Shown here: in pieces, positions 16,986 to 24,809 of the stretch
Layout: the number at the start of each line of letters is the position of its first letter
Numbering within the stretch: the first letter of the stretch is position 1
DNA from: Ureibacillus galli
Lineage (GTDB): Bacteria > Bacillota > Bacilli > Bacillales_A > Planococcaceae
Assembly: GCF_014836845.1 (NCBI RefSeq)
Contig: NZ_JACSQA010000033.1
Location: forward strand, 1 to 37,467
Length of the DNA stretch: 37,467 nucleotides
Reading direction: 5' to 3'
Translations under genes and position numbers: made by a program
The notes under the pieces: model-generated
Told to the model about the DNA's origin: nothing
The model's database searches: none
What the model saw: only the letters and a program-made list of their open reading frames with translations

Positions 16986-17768
16986 TTATAGCATAGTTGC
17001 AATTGGTTCACCCATTTTCACTGCATGTCCTTTTTGTACATTATTCGTAAAGTCAACAACATTTTCTTCAAATAACATAACCACAGTTGAACCAAAACCA
17101 AAATAACCGATTTCTTCTCCCTTTTTCCAAGAAGTGGAGACATTCGTTAAAGTAATAGAGTTAACGAACATTGCGCCAACTTTCACAAGGGTGAAATATT
17201 TATTATTTTGAATTTGAATTTCGTTAATCATACGATAATTATGGCTTATTGGCTTTTTGCCATATGTTAACCCTAATTGATTGACTGGATACGATTTATT
17301 TCCTAGAAAGTATTGTCGTATGACTGTTCCATCCAGTGGACTATGAATTCGGTGATAATTCGCTGGACTTAAATAAAAAACGATATATTTTCCATTTTTA
17401 TATTTTTCAACCATCTGTTCTTTCCCTAGTAAATCAAATAATGTATAAGGTTTGCCTTTCACACTAAAAACAGCACCTTCTTCTATTTGACCAAAGGATT
17501 CAATTTTTGCATCTACTGGACTAATAAACGTTTTTGCATGCCGATTTATAGGTCTAGCATCTTCTTTTAACTGTCTAGTAAAAAAATCTTGTAAACTTTC
17601 AAAACTATGTAGATCTCTTGAAACCTCAGAGACATCAATATCGTATACTTTACTATACTCACGAATAAACTTTTTACTAAATGAAGACGTAGCAAGTTTT
17701 TTTAACATAAGGGAGCTGTATTTTCCATTGGTAAGTTCAATCATGTATTGATATATTTTTTCTTTCAT
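16986..17768 (-). CDS. psd: Phosphatidylserine decarboxylase proenzyme
   Basis: Pyruvoyl enzyme that converts phosphatidylserine to phosphatidylethanolamine at the membrane. The 260-residue proenzyme has FFTRQL (62-67), SPVDAK (83-88), YHRIHSPLDG (138-147) and the self-cleavage site GFGST (224-228), where the chain splits between Gly226 and Ser227. A GGGGG precedes the ATG. It is divergent from pssA, whose product makes its substrate; in B. subtilis the two are in one operon, so the local arrangement differs. Confidence 0.95.
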   Translation of the reverse strand: MKEKIYQYMIELTNGKYSSLMLKKLATSSFSKKFIREYSKVYDIDVSEVSRDLHSFESLQDFFTRQLKEDARPINRHAKTFISPVDAKIESFGQIEEGAVFSVKGKPYTLFDLLGKEQMVEKYKNGKYIVFYLSPANYHRIHSPLDGTVIRQYFLGNKSYPVNQLGLTYGKKPISHNYRMINEIQIQNNKYFTLVKVGAMFVNSITLTNVSTSWKKGEEIGYFGFGSTVVMLFEENVVDFTNNVQKGHAVKMGEPIATML

Positions 17769-17809
17769 ATAAACCCCCTATAAATAAATTCTTAATATTT
17801 GAGAAATAA

Positions 17810-17822
17810 TGTAAGACTTACA
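17810..17822. promoter_or_regulatory. Palindrome in the psd-pssA divergent region
   Basis: TGTAAGACTTACA is a perfect 13-bp palindrome with a single central base. It overlaps the -35 hexamer of the pssA promoter, and on the minus strand reads TTGTAA towards psd. The position fits an operator acting on both genes; the regulator is unknown. Confidence 0.45.
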
Positions 17823-17846
17823 ATTTGTACTGTTTCGAAGTATAAT
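17818..17846 (+). promoter_or_regulatory. Probable sigma-A promoter of pssA
   Basis: TTACAA (17818-17823) and a perfect TATAAT (17841-17846) are 17 bp apart, 35 bp before the pssA start codon, leaving room for the AAAGGAG ribosome binding site at 17866-17872. Confidence 0.75.
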
Positions 17847-17881
17847 ATAGAAATATAATTAGCGCAAAGGAGTGTTTCCCC

Positions 17882-18421
17882 ATGTTTCTTCTTCATATGG
17901 TGGATTCCACGATTAAAAAAATTAAATCGCACGCTGCTAATCTAATTACTTTATGTAATTTGTCATTTGGTGGTGCTTCCATAATGGCAACATTAAATGA
18001 GTCATATAGTTATAGCGTATTATTTATATTTATTGCTGCTTTCCTTGACCGATATGACGGTAAGGTAGCTCGGAAATTTAATCAAGAATCGGAACTCGGT
18101 AAACAATTAGACTCAATGGGTGACATTATTTCATTCGGTGTCGCTCCAGCACTTTTAATGTATGAATGCGTTTTAAGTGATTTTGGAACATTAGGGATGA
18201 TTATTACGATTTTCTATATAGCTTGTGGTGCGTTCCGTCTAGCCCGGTTTAACATAACAGAATCCAACTGTTATTTTGTTGGGTTACCCATAACGGCTGC
18301 AGGTACATTTCTTACTTTTTCCTATTTCCTAATGCCAATCGTAAACCCACCCTTTTACTTATTTGTCTATCCGATACTTTCCATTTTGATGGTAAGTACC
18401 TTTTCATTAAAAAAATTATAA
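17882..18421 (+). CDS. pssA: CDP-diacylglycerol--serine O-phosphatidyltransferase
   Basis: Makes phosphatidylserine from CDP-diacylglycerol and serine. The 179-residue membrane protein carries the CDP-alcohol phosphotransferase signature: DRYDGKVAR, then Gly eight residues on, then two Asp at four-residue spacing (LDSMGD). Several hydrophobic helices follow (about 45-55, 85-115, 135-175). The first ATG has AAAGGAG nine bases upstream. Its product is the substrate of Psd, encoded divergently. Confidence 0.94.
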   Translation: MFLLHMVDSTIKKIKSHAANLITLCNLSFGGASIMATLNESYSYSVLFIFIAAFLDRYDGKVARKFNQESELGKQLDSMGDIISFGVAPALLMYECVLSDFGTLGMIITIFYIACGAFRLARFNITESNCYFVGLPITAAGTFLTFSYFLMPIVNPPFYLFVYPILSILMVSTFSLKKL

Positions 18422-18428
18422 TGAAACT

Positions 18429-18464
18429 CGATGCATCAAATCCAATTGATTGCATCGTTTTTTT
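18429..18464 (+). terminator. Intrinsic terminator of pssA
   Basis: A stem with arms CGATGCATCAA (18429-18439) and TTGATTGCATCG (18446-18457), with one bulged T, is followed by seven T residues, eight bases after the pssA stop. Confidence 0.9.
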
Positions 18465-18486
18465 ATGTTTAACTTCCCTATCTCTT

Positions 18487-18515
18487 TCATTTTCTCGAAA
18501 AGTTTATCATATAAT
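18487..18515 (+). promoter_or_regulatory. Probable sigma-E promoter of sigK
   Basis: TCATTTT (18487-18493), 14 bp, then CATATAAT (18508-18515) closely matches the mother-cell sigma-E consensus (KMATATT - N14-15 - CATACANT). Transcription would begin near 18522, just before the ribosome binding site. In B. subtilis sigK is transcribed by sigma-E with SpoIIID. Confidence 0.6.
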
Positions 18516-18543
18516 GTCGAAAAAGGCAGAAAGGATGACGTGA

Positions 18544-19287
18544 TTGAGTGGAATTTTTGCATCACTAATGCAGCTTTGGCTAGACATTCCGTCATTTCTT
18601 GGATATTTAAAAGGGCAGGCTTTTCATCGACCTTTTACAAAAGAAGAAGAAGCGAAATGTATTGAACGCTTCATGGCAGGTGATGAACAAGCACGCCTTG
18701 ATTTAATTGAAAGAAATATGAGACTTGTCGCCCATGTCGTCAAGAAATTCCATCCACAGCACGAACAACTAGACGATTATATATCCATCGGCACAATCGG
18801 TTTGATGAAAGCTGTGAGCAGTTATACGCCTGATAAAAAAACACGTCTAGCCACATATGCTGCCCGTTGTATTGAAAATGAAATTTTAATGCATTTAAGA
18901 GCCCAAAAGAAAGTTCAAAAAGACGTTTCACTGTTTGAACCTATTGGCGTAGATAAAGAAGGACAATCATTACAAATACGAGATCTATTACAACTAGATG
19001 AACAACCAGCTATTGATAAAATTGAACAAAAAGAAAGTTTTGAACAACTTTATTCCTACTTAAATACCCTCGAACCTCGAGAATTAGAAATCATTGTTTA
19101 TCGTTATGGTTTAAATAATAATGATCCGTTAACTCAAAAAGAAATTGCAAAAAAGTTAAAAATCTCCAGAAGTTATGTTTCTCGTATTGAAAAAAGAGCC
19201 CTTGTTAAGCTTTACCAACAATTTAAACATAATCAAGCTGAAAAGGAAAATCGAAAAGCTGAAAATGATCCAACCCATTTAAATTAA
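18544..19287 (+). CDS. sigK: Pro-sigma-K, late mother-cell sporulation sigma factor
   Basis: Directs late mother-cell transcription (coat, maturation). The 247-residue protein aligns end to end with B. subtilis pro-sigma-K: MSGIFASL at the start, then the hydrophobic pro-sequence with Tyr21 at the position where SpoIVFB cuts (here Gly20-Tyr21; Ser20-Tyr21 in B. subtilis). Region 2 is LISIGTIGLMKA-like with TYAARCIENEILMHLRA, and region 4 has TQKEIAKKLKISRSYVSRIEKRA. The start is a TTG with AAAGG nine bases upstream. The gene is uninterrupted: no skin-type element is present, so no excision is needed. It follows pssA after a terminator. Confidence 0.95.
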   Translation: MSGIFASLMQLWLDIPSFLGYLKGQAFHRPFTKEEEAKCIERFMAGDEQARLDLIERNMRLVAHVVKKFHPQHEQLDDYISIGTIGLMKAVSSYTPDKKTRLATYAARCIENEILMHLRAQKKVQKDVSLFEPIGVDKEGQSLQIRDLLQLDEQPAIDKIEQKESFEQLYSYLNTLEPRELEIIVYRYGLNNNDPLTQKEIAKKLKISRSYVSRIEKRALVKLYQQFKHNQAEKENRKAENDPTHLN

Positions 19288-19325
19288 ATTTCCTTTGAAC
19301 TTTAGTTGAAAGGAGGTTCATAAAA

Positions 19326-19362
19326 AAAGCTCATTAATGGTTTATAAACCTTAATGAGCTTT
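19326..19362. terminator. Terminator between sigK and the small minus-strand gene
   Basis: A long hairpin with outer arms AAAGCTCATTAA (19326-19337) and TTAATGAGCTTT (19351-19362) has an inner palindrome GGTTTATAAACC. The minus strand shows seven T residues after the stem, so it best fits the 30-residue gene at 19368-19460, but it can also end sigK transcripts. Confidence 0.85.
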
Positions 19363-19367
19363 CTTCA

Positions 19368-19460
19368 TTAATGATGTACATGTGAATCTTTCGCACCGAA
19401 ATAAATTAGAATACCTAAAATAGCCGTGATTACCACAGAACCACCCATAAGATATAACAT
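19368..19460 (-). CDS. 30-residue single-helix membrane protein
   Basis: An overlooked-size gene. The product begins MLYLMGGSVVITAILGILIY and ends in a polar tail FGAKDSHVHH, giving one membrane helix (about 7-22) and a His-rich C-terminus. Support for it being real: GGGAGG lies seven bases before the ATG, a TTGACG/TAATAT promoter lies upstream, and a strong terminator directly follows the stop on the same strand. I do not recognise the family. Small membrane peptides of this kind often join larger membrane complexes, but nothing here shows a partner. Confidence 0.7.
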   Translation of the reverse strand: MLYLMGGSVVITAILGILIYFGAKDSHVHH

Positions 19461-19490
19461 TGGTTACCCTCCCATTACATTCATATTTCT

Positions 19491-19520
19491 ATATTACTTT
19501 GTCTATTTCTTAAGCGTCAA
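19491..19520 (-). promoter_or_regulatory. Probable promoter of the 30-residue membrane protein gene
   Basis: On the minus strand TTGACG (19520-19515), an 18-bp spacer, then TAATAT (19496-19491), about 30 bp before the start codon. Confidence 0.55.
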
Positions 19521-19540
19521 GTACGTTTATGACCGTTGGA

Positions 19541-20233
19541 CTACAATTTATCAATTGTTTTTAATACTATTTCTGTTGAATGTTTCGCAGCAACAGGTAA
19601 AAATTCATCAAAACTAATATTTGATTCCTTCCCTGCTATATCTGATAATGCTCTAATGACTACAAATGGTGTTTGAAATTGATAACAAACTTGGGCAACA
19701 GCTGCAGCTTCCATTTCCACTGCTTTCATTTGTGGAAAGTATGTTCTTACCTTTTCAACCCGCTCAGGATCATTCATAAAGGAATCTCCCGAACAAATTA
19801 GACCTACTGCAAATTGATGTTCTCCAATCTCTGTCACTGCCTCTTCAGCCATTCTCATTAACCGCTCATCGGATTTAAAAGCTGCAGGCAATTGAGGTAC
19901 TTGACCCATTTCATAATTAAAGATCGTTACATCCACATCATGATGGCGAACTTCATCTGAAATAACAATCGCACCAACTTCTAAAGATGGGTCATATCCA
20001 CCAGCAGAACCAGTGTTAATGACTACATCCGGTTTAAACTCATATAGTAAGGCAGTCGTTGACATTGCTGCATTTACTTTTCCAATGCCACTCTTTAATA
20101 AAACCACTTCTTTACCATTATATGTACCTGTTGTATATTCGCTGTTTGCAATAGTTGTCGTTTCCGTATTTGCAAGTGCATTTCTTAATAATTCTACTTC
20201 TTCTTCCATTGCACCAATGACGGCAATCTTCAT
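19541..20233 (-). CDS. mtnN: 5'-methylthioadenosine/S-adenosylhomocysteine nucleosidase
   Basis: Splits MTA, SAH and 5'-deoxyadenosine to adenine and the sugar product, clearing by-products of SAM use. The 230-residue enzyme begins [16 protein letters not shown], has [19 protein letters not shown], and the ribose-binding [12 protein letters not shown] followed by the catalytic Asp in [14 protein letters not shown] precedes the ATG. In B. subtilis mtnN lies in an operon with yrrT and mccAB; those genes are absent here and mtnN has its own promoter. Confidence 0.96.
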   Translation of the reverse strand: MKIAVIGAMEEEVELLRNALANTETTTIANSEYTTGTYNGKEVVLLKSGIGKVNAAMSTTALLYEFKPDVVINTGSAGGYDPSLEVGAIVISDEVRHHDVDVTIFNYEMGQVPQLPAAFKSDERLMRMAEEAVTEIGEHQFAVGLICSGDSFMNDPERVEKVRTYFPQMKAVEMEAAAVAQVCYQFQTPFVVIRALSDIAGKESNISFDEFLPVAAKHSTEIVLKTIDKL

Positions 20234-20266
20234 TACGATATCCCTCCAATAATTGACACTTATACT

Positions 20267-20295
20267 AAGATAAAGAATAAGTGGCGATACGTCAA
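20267..20295 (-). promoter_or_regulatory. Probable sigma-A promoter of mtnN
   Basis: On the minus strand TTGACG (20295-20290), 17 bp, TATCTT (20272-20267), about 34 bp before the mtnN start. Confidence 0.55.
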
Positions 20296-20302
20296 CGATT
20301 AA

Positions 20303-21007
20303 TTAATAGGTACCTTCTAATTTCTTCAACTTCTCTACTTTTACTGGTTTCCAACCTTCATTTTGAACCCATTCAATGTAAACTCGATACTTTTCTGTTT
20401 TTTCATTGTTTGAAACGACTGCAACAGAACTATCAGTACTACCATTATTTTTTACAGACCAATAAATGATATTATTTTCATCTAATTGAACAGCATTTTG
20501 AATTGTTTTTAATTTTTCCTCGTAATCAATATGTCCTTTTTCATAAGCAGAAACATGTTCTCCTGTCTGCTTAGTTGGTGTTACATCCCAACTTGGATTT
20601 GTAATCACCTGCTCAACCATTGGATCGTTAGAACTTTGTACGACCATTTTCGATTCATCTGTTCCTTTTTCGTCTTCCATTTTACCAGAGTCAGAGTCCG
20701 TTTCCTCAGGATTATCAATGGATCCGGAAGCTTCCTCATCTTCCGTTGATTCCTCAGAAGAGTTGTTATCTGTTTTGTTAGTATCTTCATTCTCTTTCAT
20801 ATTATCGCTACTATCATTATTTTCTTCTTGAGCTACCTCAGAACTTGCTTCTTTTTCTGGATCATCATTTAGAACGATTACTAAATTTAAAATAATGAGT
20901 ATTGAAACAACAGCAATTAATATATTTAAGAGGCGGTCCATTTTGCTCTTTGTCTGTTTACGCCGCTTATTTGAGCGTGTTAAAGATTCTTGTCCCTTTT
21001 TAGACAT
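20303..21007 (-). CDS. yrrS: YrrS-like DUF1510 membrane-anchored protein
   Basis: Function not established. The 234-residue protein has a basic cytoplasmic N-terminus, one membrane helix (about 26-46), a long acidic Ser/Asn/Glu-rich linker (about 50-135) and a folded C-terminal domain with NPSWDVTPTKQTGEH and YRVYIEWVQNEGWKPVKVE, the DUF1510 signature of YrrS. AAAGGAGG precedes the ATG. In B. subtilis yrrS lies next to the penicillin-binding gene pbpI; no pbpI is present here, so yrrS stands alone between mtnN and greA. Confidence 0.85.
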   Translation of the reverse strand: MSKKGQESLTRSNKRRKQTKSKMDRLLNILIAVVSILIILNLVIVLNDDPEKEASSEVAQEENNDSSDNMKENEDTNKTDNNSSEESTEDEEASGSIDNPEETDSDSGKMEDEKGTDESKMVVQSSNDPMVEQVITNPSWDVTPTKQTGEHVSAYEKGHIDYEEKLKTIQNAVQLDENNIIYWSVKNNGSTDSSVAVVSNNEKTEKYRVYIEWVQNEGWKPVKVEKLKKLEGTY

Positions 21008-21115
21008 ATAATTGAATCCTCCTTTACACCATTACTTTTATTGTATCAATATTCAAGTTGAAAGCCATTAAATACCCCTTTATTTAATATTCTTGTTAGA
21101 AATTTAAACGAAATG

Positions 21116-21152
21116 AAAAAGTCGACAAATCAGGAAAATTCGTCGACTTTTT
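21116..21152. terminator. Terminator downstream of greA
   Basis: Perfect 11-bp arms AAAAAGTCGAC (21116-21126) and GTCGACTTTTT (21142-21152) with a 15-nt loop, flanked by A- and T-tracts. It separates greA from yrrS. Confidence 0.85.
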
Positions 21153-21207
21153 TATGTTTTCCAAATTCGATGGCTATGTATGATAAGCCAGTTGAAAGAT
21201 GGTAGAA

Positions 21208-21693
21208 CTATTTTGCTGTTTTAATGGAAACGATGCGTACTTCCATATCTCCACCAGGTGTAGTTAATTTCACGATATCATCTACTTTATGGCCAAGTAA
21301 CGCTCTCGCTATCGGTGAGTCATTTGAAATTCTACCTTCAAATGGATCTGCTTCCGCTGAACCAACGATTGTATACTCTTCTTCATCACCATCAGGAAGC
21401 TCAACAAAAGTAATTGTTTTTCCTAAAGTAACGATATCACTTTCGCCCTCAGATTCCTCTATAATTAATGCATTTCGTAACATTGATTCGATTGCTGAAA
21501 TGCGTCCTTCTACAAATCCTTGTTCTTCTTTCGCTGAATCATATTCAGAGTTCTCTGATAAGTCTCCGAAGCTTCGAGCAATTTTAATACGCTCTACTAC
21601 TTCTTTACGTTTAACTGTTATTAAATATTCTAATTCTTCTTCTAATTTTTGTTTACCCGCTAATGTCATTGGATATTGTTTTTCATTTGACAA
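21208..21693 (-). CDS. greA: Transcript cleavage factor GreA
   Basis: Rescues backtracked RNA polymerase by stimulating transcript cleavage. The 161-residue product has the N-terminal coiled coil with tip residues in [17 protein letters not shown] (acidic Asp and Glu at the tip) and the FKBP-like C-terminal domain with [28 protein letters not shown] sequence. The start is a TTG at 21693 with AAGGAG nine bases upstream; a nearer ATG is out of frame. It follows udk after a 241-bp gap and has its own promoter. Confidence 0.96.
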   Translation of the reverse strand: MSNEKQYPMTLAGKQKLEEELEYLITVKRKEVVERIKIARSFGDLSENSEYDSAKEEQGFVEGRISAIESMLRNALIIEESEGESDIVTLGKTITFVELPDGDEEEYTIVGSAEADPFEGRISNDSPIARALLGHKVDDIVKLTTPGGDMEVRIVSIKTAK

Positions 21694-21738
21694 GACATTT
21701 CACTCCTTAAATACTAACAATATTTTACTTGAAACAAT

Positions 21739-21766
21739 ACTATACACCTTATAAATGAAAATGCAA
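21739..21766 (-). promoter_or_regulatory. Probable sigma-A promoter of greA
   Basis: On the minus strand TTGCAT (21766-21761), 16 bp, TATAGT (21744-21739), about 45 bp before the greA start. Confidence 0.6.
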
Positions 21767-21824
21767 TCGTTTTCTTTTTTAAAGTGTAATAATAAAACCC
21801 GGTTAATAATTAAGCATATGAGAT

Positions 21825-21880
21825 AAAAGTAACCAATAGAAGTACTTTTGTCCACTTAACTAATAACCGAATTTATTAGT
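21825..21880 (-). repeat. Two AT-rich hairpins between udk and greA
   Basis: ACTAATAA (21859-21866) and TTATTAGT (21873-21880) form a perfect 8-bp hairpin with a 6-nt loop. Next to it AAAAGTA (21825-21831) and TACTTTT (21843-21849) form a second. The latter is T-rich on the minus strand and may serve as a weak terminator for the udk operon. Confidence 0.4.
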
Positions 21881-21934
21881 AATATTATAAATTTTTCTTC
21901 AAGTTCTATATAATTCCAATACTAACTCATCATA

Positions 21935-22573
21935 TTACACAATCGACATAGTTTCAAGAATTGTTTTAATTTTTGTGACCATTAAGTCGATAGCTACTTC
22001 ATTCTCCCCACCTTCAGGGATAATTACGTCAGCATAGCGTTTAGTCGGTTCGATGAATAGATTATGCATTGGACGAACAGCAGTTAAATATTGATCGATG
22101 ACAGAATCAATCGTTCTTCCTCGTTCTTTAATATCTCGCTCAATACGACGAATTATACGTAAATCTGAATCTGTATCAACAAACAATTTAATATCCATTA
22201 AATCACGTAAACGTTTATCTTCCAAAACTAAAATACCTTCTAGAATAATAACGTCCTTCGGATCTACATGAATCACTTCCTCCGCACGAGTATGATTCAC
22301 ATAATCATATACTGGTTTATCAATTGCTTTTCTTTGTAACAAACGATTCAAATGCTCTAGCAATAAATCATTATCGAAAGCTAGAGGATGATCATAATTC
22401 GTTTTCAAACGTTCTTCAAAAGTTAAATGACTTTGGTTTTTATAGTAATAATCTTGCTCTATAACTACAACAGAGTGTTCTCTGAATACATCATAAATGG
22501 CATGTGTCACACTAGTTTTCCCTGAACATGAACCACCCGCAATCCCTATTACTAAAGGGCGCATTTTGGACAT
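21935..22573 (-). CDS. udk: Uridine/cytidine kinase
   Basis: Phosphorylates uridine and cytidine in pyrimidine salvage. The 212-residue enzyme has the P-loop [13 protein letters not shown], the Asp-rich [26 protein letters not shown] and [12 protein letters not shown] (lid). The ATG directly follows the trhP2 stop with no gap (TAAATG), with GGAG nine bases upstream inside trhP2. It ends the trmR-trhP1-trhP2-udk group, the same order as in B. subtilis. Confidence 0.96.
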   Translation of the reverse strand: MSKMRPLVIGIAGGSCSGKTSVTHAIYDVFREHSVVVIEQDYYYKNQSHLTFEERLKTNYDHPLAFDNDLLLEHLNRLLQRKAIDKPVYDYVNHTRAEEVIHVDPKDVIILEGILVLEDKRLRDLMDIKLFVDTDSDLRIIRRIERDIKERGRTIDSVIDQYLTAVRPMHNLFIEPTKRYADVIIPEGGENEVAIDLMVTKIKTILETMSIV

Positions 22574-23857
22574 TTATTTATTCTCCTTTCGCATCATGTT
22601 ATATTGGAACAATGGGCGATCCACTTTGAATTTTACAATTTGTAACGGATGGTTGGCTACTTCAATCTCGTTATCTTTTTCATCCCAAATTTGTCCTACT
22701 TCCATTTTAAATGATTCAATATCAGGTCCGAAAAATTCAACTGTATCTCCTTGTTTGAAGTAATTTCGTTGCTGTAAAGTGACGATTTGAGTTTCTTGAT
22801 TATAATCTAGAACGAGTCCAGCGAAATCCCATTTCAATTTCGTCGCATGAGTTCCAAACATTTGTTGTTCAAAACTTGGTTCTCCTTCAAAGAAACTCGA
22901 AGCAGTGGCACGGTTCGCACAACGATCCAACTCTTCTAACCACTCTTTTTTAATTTTAAAGTTTTCTGGATCCGCACAATAGGCGTCAATCACTTTACGA
23001 TAAACAGAAATAACAGTGGCAATGTAGTGAATCGATTTCATACGTCCTTCCACTTTTAACGAATCAATGCCAAGTTCAATCATATGAGGGATTGATTCAA
23101 TTAATTTTAAGTCCTTCGGACTCATAGCAAATGGGGCATCCCCTTCGTTAAACAACGCTTTTTCTTCCCCATCTACTGCTTCATATAAATCATAATCCCA
23201 ACGACATGATTGGCAGCACCCACCTCGATTTGAGTCACGGGCTGTCATATGATTAGATAGCACACAGCGACCAGAATAAGCAATACACATTGCGCCATGC
23301 ACGAAAGCTTCAATTTCAATATCCACTTCTTCTTTCATTTTGCGCATTTCTTCCGCCCCAACTTCGCGGGCTAACACAACACGATGGAGTCCTTCTTGCT
23401 TCCAATATTTTACTGCTTTCCAATTGGATAAAGATTGCTGTGTTGATAAGTGAATTTCTAATTTAGGTGCTACACGACGACACGTTTCAATAATTAAAGG
23501 ATCCGCTACAATAATCCCTCTTACACCCGCATCTTCAATGTCTTGCAAATACTCTTCTAGGCCAACCATATTTTCATTATGGGCAAAAATATTTGTCGTT
23601 ACATACACGACAGCGCCATATTTTTTTGCAAATTCTACACCTTCACGCATTTCTTCGATTGTAAAGTTGTTTGCATTGGAACGTAAACCGAATTCTTGAC
23701 CACCAATAAAGACAGCATCAGCTCCGTAATGAACGGCTACTTTTAATTTTTCTAAGCTGCCTGCTGGTGCTAATAGTTCAGGTTTTTTTGTAATAACACG
23801 TTTACCATTAACCGTCTCACGAATTTTTTCGTTTTCTATTAATTGTAACAAGGCCAA
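22574..23857 (-). CDS. trhP2: TrhP2 (YrrO), U32-family tRNA U34 hydroxylation protein
   Basis: Member of the U32 'peptidase' family. In B. subtilis YrrN/YrrO (TrhP1/TrhP2) are needed for prephenate-dependent 5-hydroxylation of wobble uridine in tRNA. The 427 residues show KPELLAPAGSLEKLKVA, GADAVFIGGQEFGLR, the U32 signature in EAFVHGAMCIAYSGRC, and further Cys residues in RGGCCQSCRW, likely iron-sulfur ligands. GIDSLKVEGRMKS is also typical. The start is a TTG at 23857 with GGAAGGAG upstream; no ATG fits the conserved N-terminus. Confidence 0.93.
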   Translation of the reverse strand: MALLQLIENEKIRETVNGKRVITKKPELLAPAGSLEKLKVAVHYGADAVFIGGQEFGLRSNANNFTIEEMREGVEFAKKYGAVVYVTTNIFAHNENMVGLEEYLQDIEDAGVRGIIVADPLIIETCRRVAPKLEIHLSTQQSLSNWKAVKYWKQEGLHRVVLAREVGAEEMRKMKEEVDIEIEAFVHGAMCIAYSGRCVLSNHMTARDSNRGGCCQSCRWDYDLYEAVDGEEKALFNEGDAPFAMSPKDLKLIESIPHMIELGIDSLKVEGRMKSIHYIATVISVYRKVIDAYCADPENFKIKKEWLEELDRCANRATASSFFEGEPSFEQQMFGTHATKLKWDFAGLVLDYNQETQIVTLQQRNYFKQGDTVEFFGPDIESFKMEVGQIWDEKDNEIEVANHPLQIVKFKVDRPLFQYNMMRKENK

Positions 23858-23870
23858 TGCCGCTCCTTCC

Positions 23871-24803
23871 TTAATACACTGTTTCTTTAAAGATAAATCC
23901 TGTATCTAATGGACGTAATTTTGGTTGAATCTTTTCAATTTGTTCTAATAATTCATTTTTCAAGTCATCATAAGCATCTTCACCTTGATCGAAGTAGGCA
24001 TCGATTGCTTGTCGATAGCAATTTGTTACAGTCACGATATACTCTTCAGTTTGGAGTACACCATCAAATTTCAATGAATCAATTCCCGCTTCAAATAGCT
24101 CTGTTAATTCATCAATTAGACACATATCGTTTGGTGAGAAAATGTGTGTTCCATTTAGATCTTCGTAAATCGGATATTTATTTTTACGTTCTTTATCATG
24201 AAGGAACATATTTTTATTTTCTTTCCGATTTTCAATTTCCATCACTTCTCCGCGATATAAGAAATAGTTCCCTAGTAGCGAGCGTTTTGATTGGAACATA
24301 CATGTCATTCCATGAACTTGTACTTCTATTTCTGGTTTTGCATGTTCTTTTATTTCTAACACTTCGTCTAAAGAGAGTTCGCGGGCTAACACAGCACGTT
24401 TTGCCCCACGTTCTCCCCAATAGTTCGCTTGGAACCAGTTCGTTGCAATCGTTTCAGGATTCCAATGAAGCGGTATCGTAATCCCTAACTCACGTACTGA
24501 TACGACTACGGCAGGGTCACCAAATATTAATGCGTCTACACCTATTCTTTGCATTTCTTTTAAATACTCATCTAAAGCTTGTAGACGGTCATTGTGGAAA
24601 AGTGCATTTACTGCAACATACACTTTTTTACCAGCCTCATGAATTAGCTTTGTCGCTTCTTCTACTTGGCTCACTGTAAATTCACCTGCTAAACGCAGAC
24701 CAAATTGTTGTTCACCAATGACAAATGCGTCTGCGCCTGCTTTTATTAACTCTTCAATATGTGGTATCGATTTTGGCGTAACTAATAATTCAGGTTTTTT
24801 CAT
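23871..24803 (-). CDS. trhP1: TrhP1 (YrrN), U32-family tRNA U34 hydroxylation protein
   Basis: Shorter partner of TrhP2 in the U32 family. The 310-residue protein has KKPELLVTPKSIPHIEEL, GADAFVIGEQQFGLRLAG, a degenerate signature EVQVHGMTCMFQSKRSLLGNY split over the conserved strand, and GIDSLKFDGVLQ. It lacks the Cys-rich stretch seen in TrhP2, so it may be the non-catalytic or differently specialised member. GAGGTG precedes the ATG. It lies between trmR and trhP2, 6 and 13 bp from its neighbours. Confidence 0.92.
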   Translation of the reverse strand: MKKPELLVTPKSIPHIEELIKAGADAFVIGEQQFGLRLAGEFTVSQVEEATKLIHEAGKKVYVAVNALFHNDRLQALDEYLKEMQRIGVDALIFGDPAVVVSVRELGITIPLHWNPETIATNWFQANYWGERGAKRAVLARELSLDEVLEIKEHAKPEIEVQVHGMTCMFQSKRSLLGNYFLYRGEVMEIENRKENKNMFLHDKERKNKYPIYEDLNGTHIFSPNDMCLIDELTELFEAGIDSLKFDGVLQTEEYIVTVTNCYRQAIDAYFDQGEDAYDDLKNELLEQIEKIQPKLRPLDTGFIFKETVY

Positions 24804-24809
24804 TACTCG

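Noticed and set aside
18544-19287. Skin-like prophage insertion in sigK
   Set aside because: The reading frame is continuous from the pro-sequence to region 4.
20234-20302. S-box (SAM riboswitch) ahead of mtnN
   Set aside because: Only about 70 bases to the next gene and a plain promoter fills it.
21224-21754. 176-codon open frame antisense to greA
   Set aside because: Mirror of greA codons, Ser-rich, no ribosome binding site; crosses the greA promoter.
23909-24481. 190-codon open frame antisense to trhP1
   Set aside because: Antisense to a strongly conserved gene, low-complexity Leu/His/Ser composition, no ribosome binding site.
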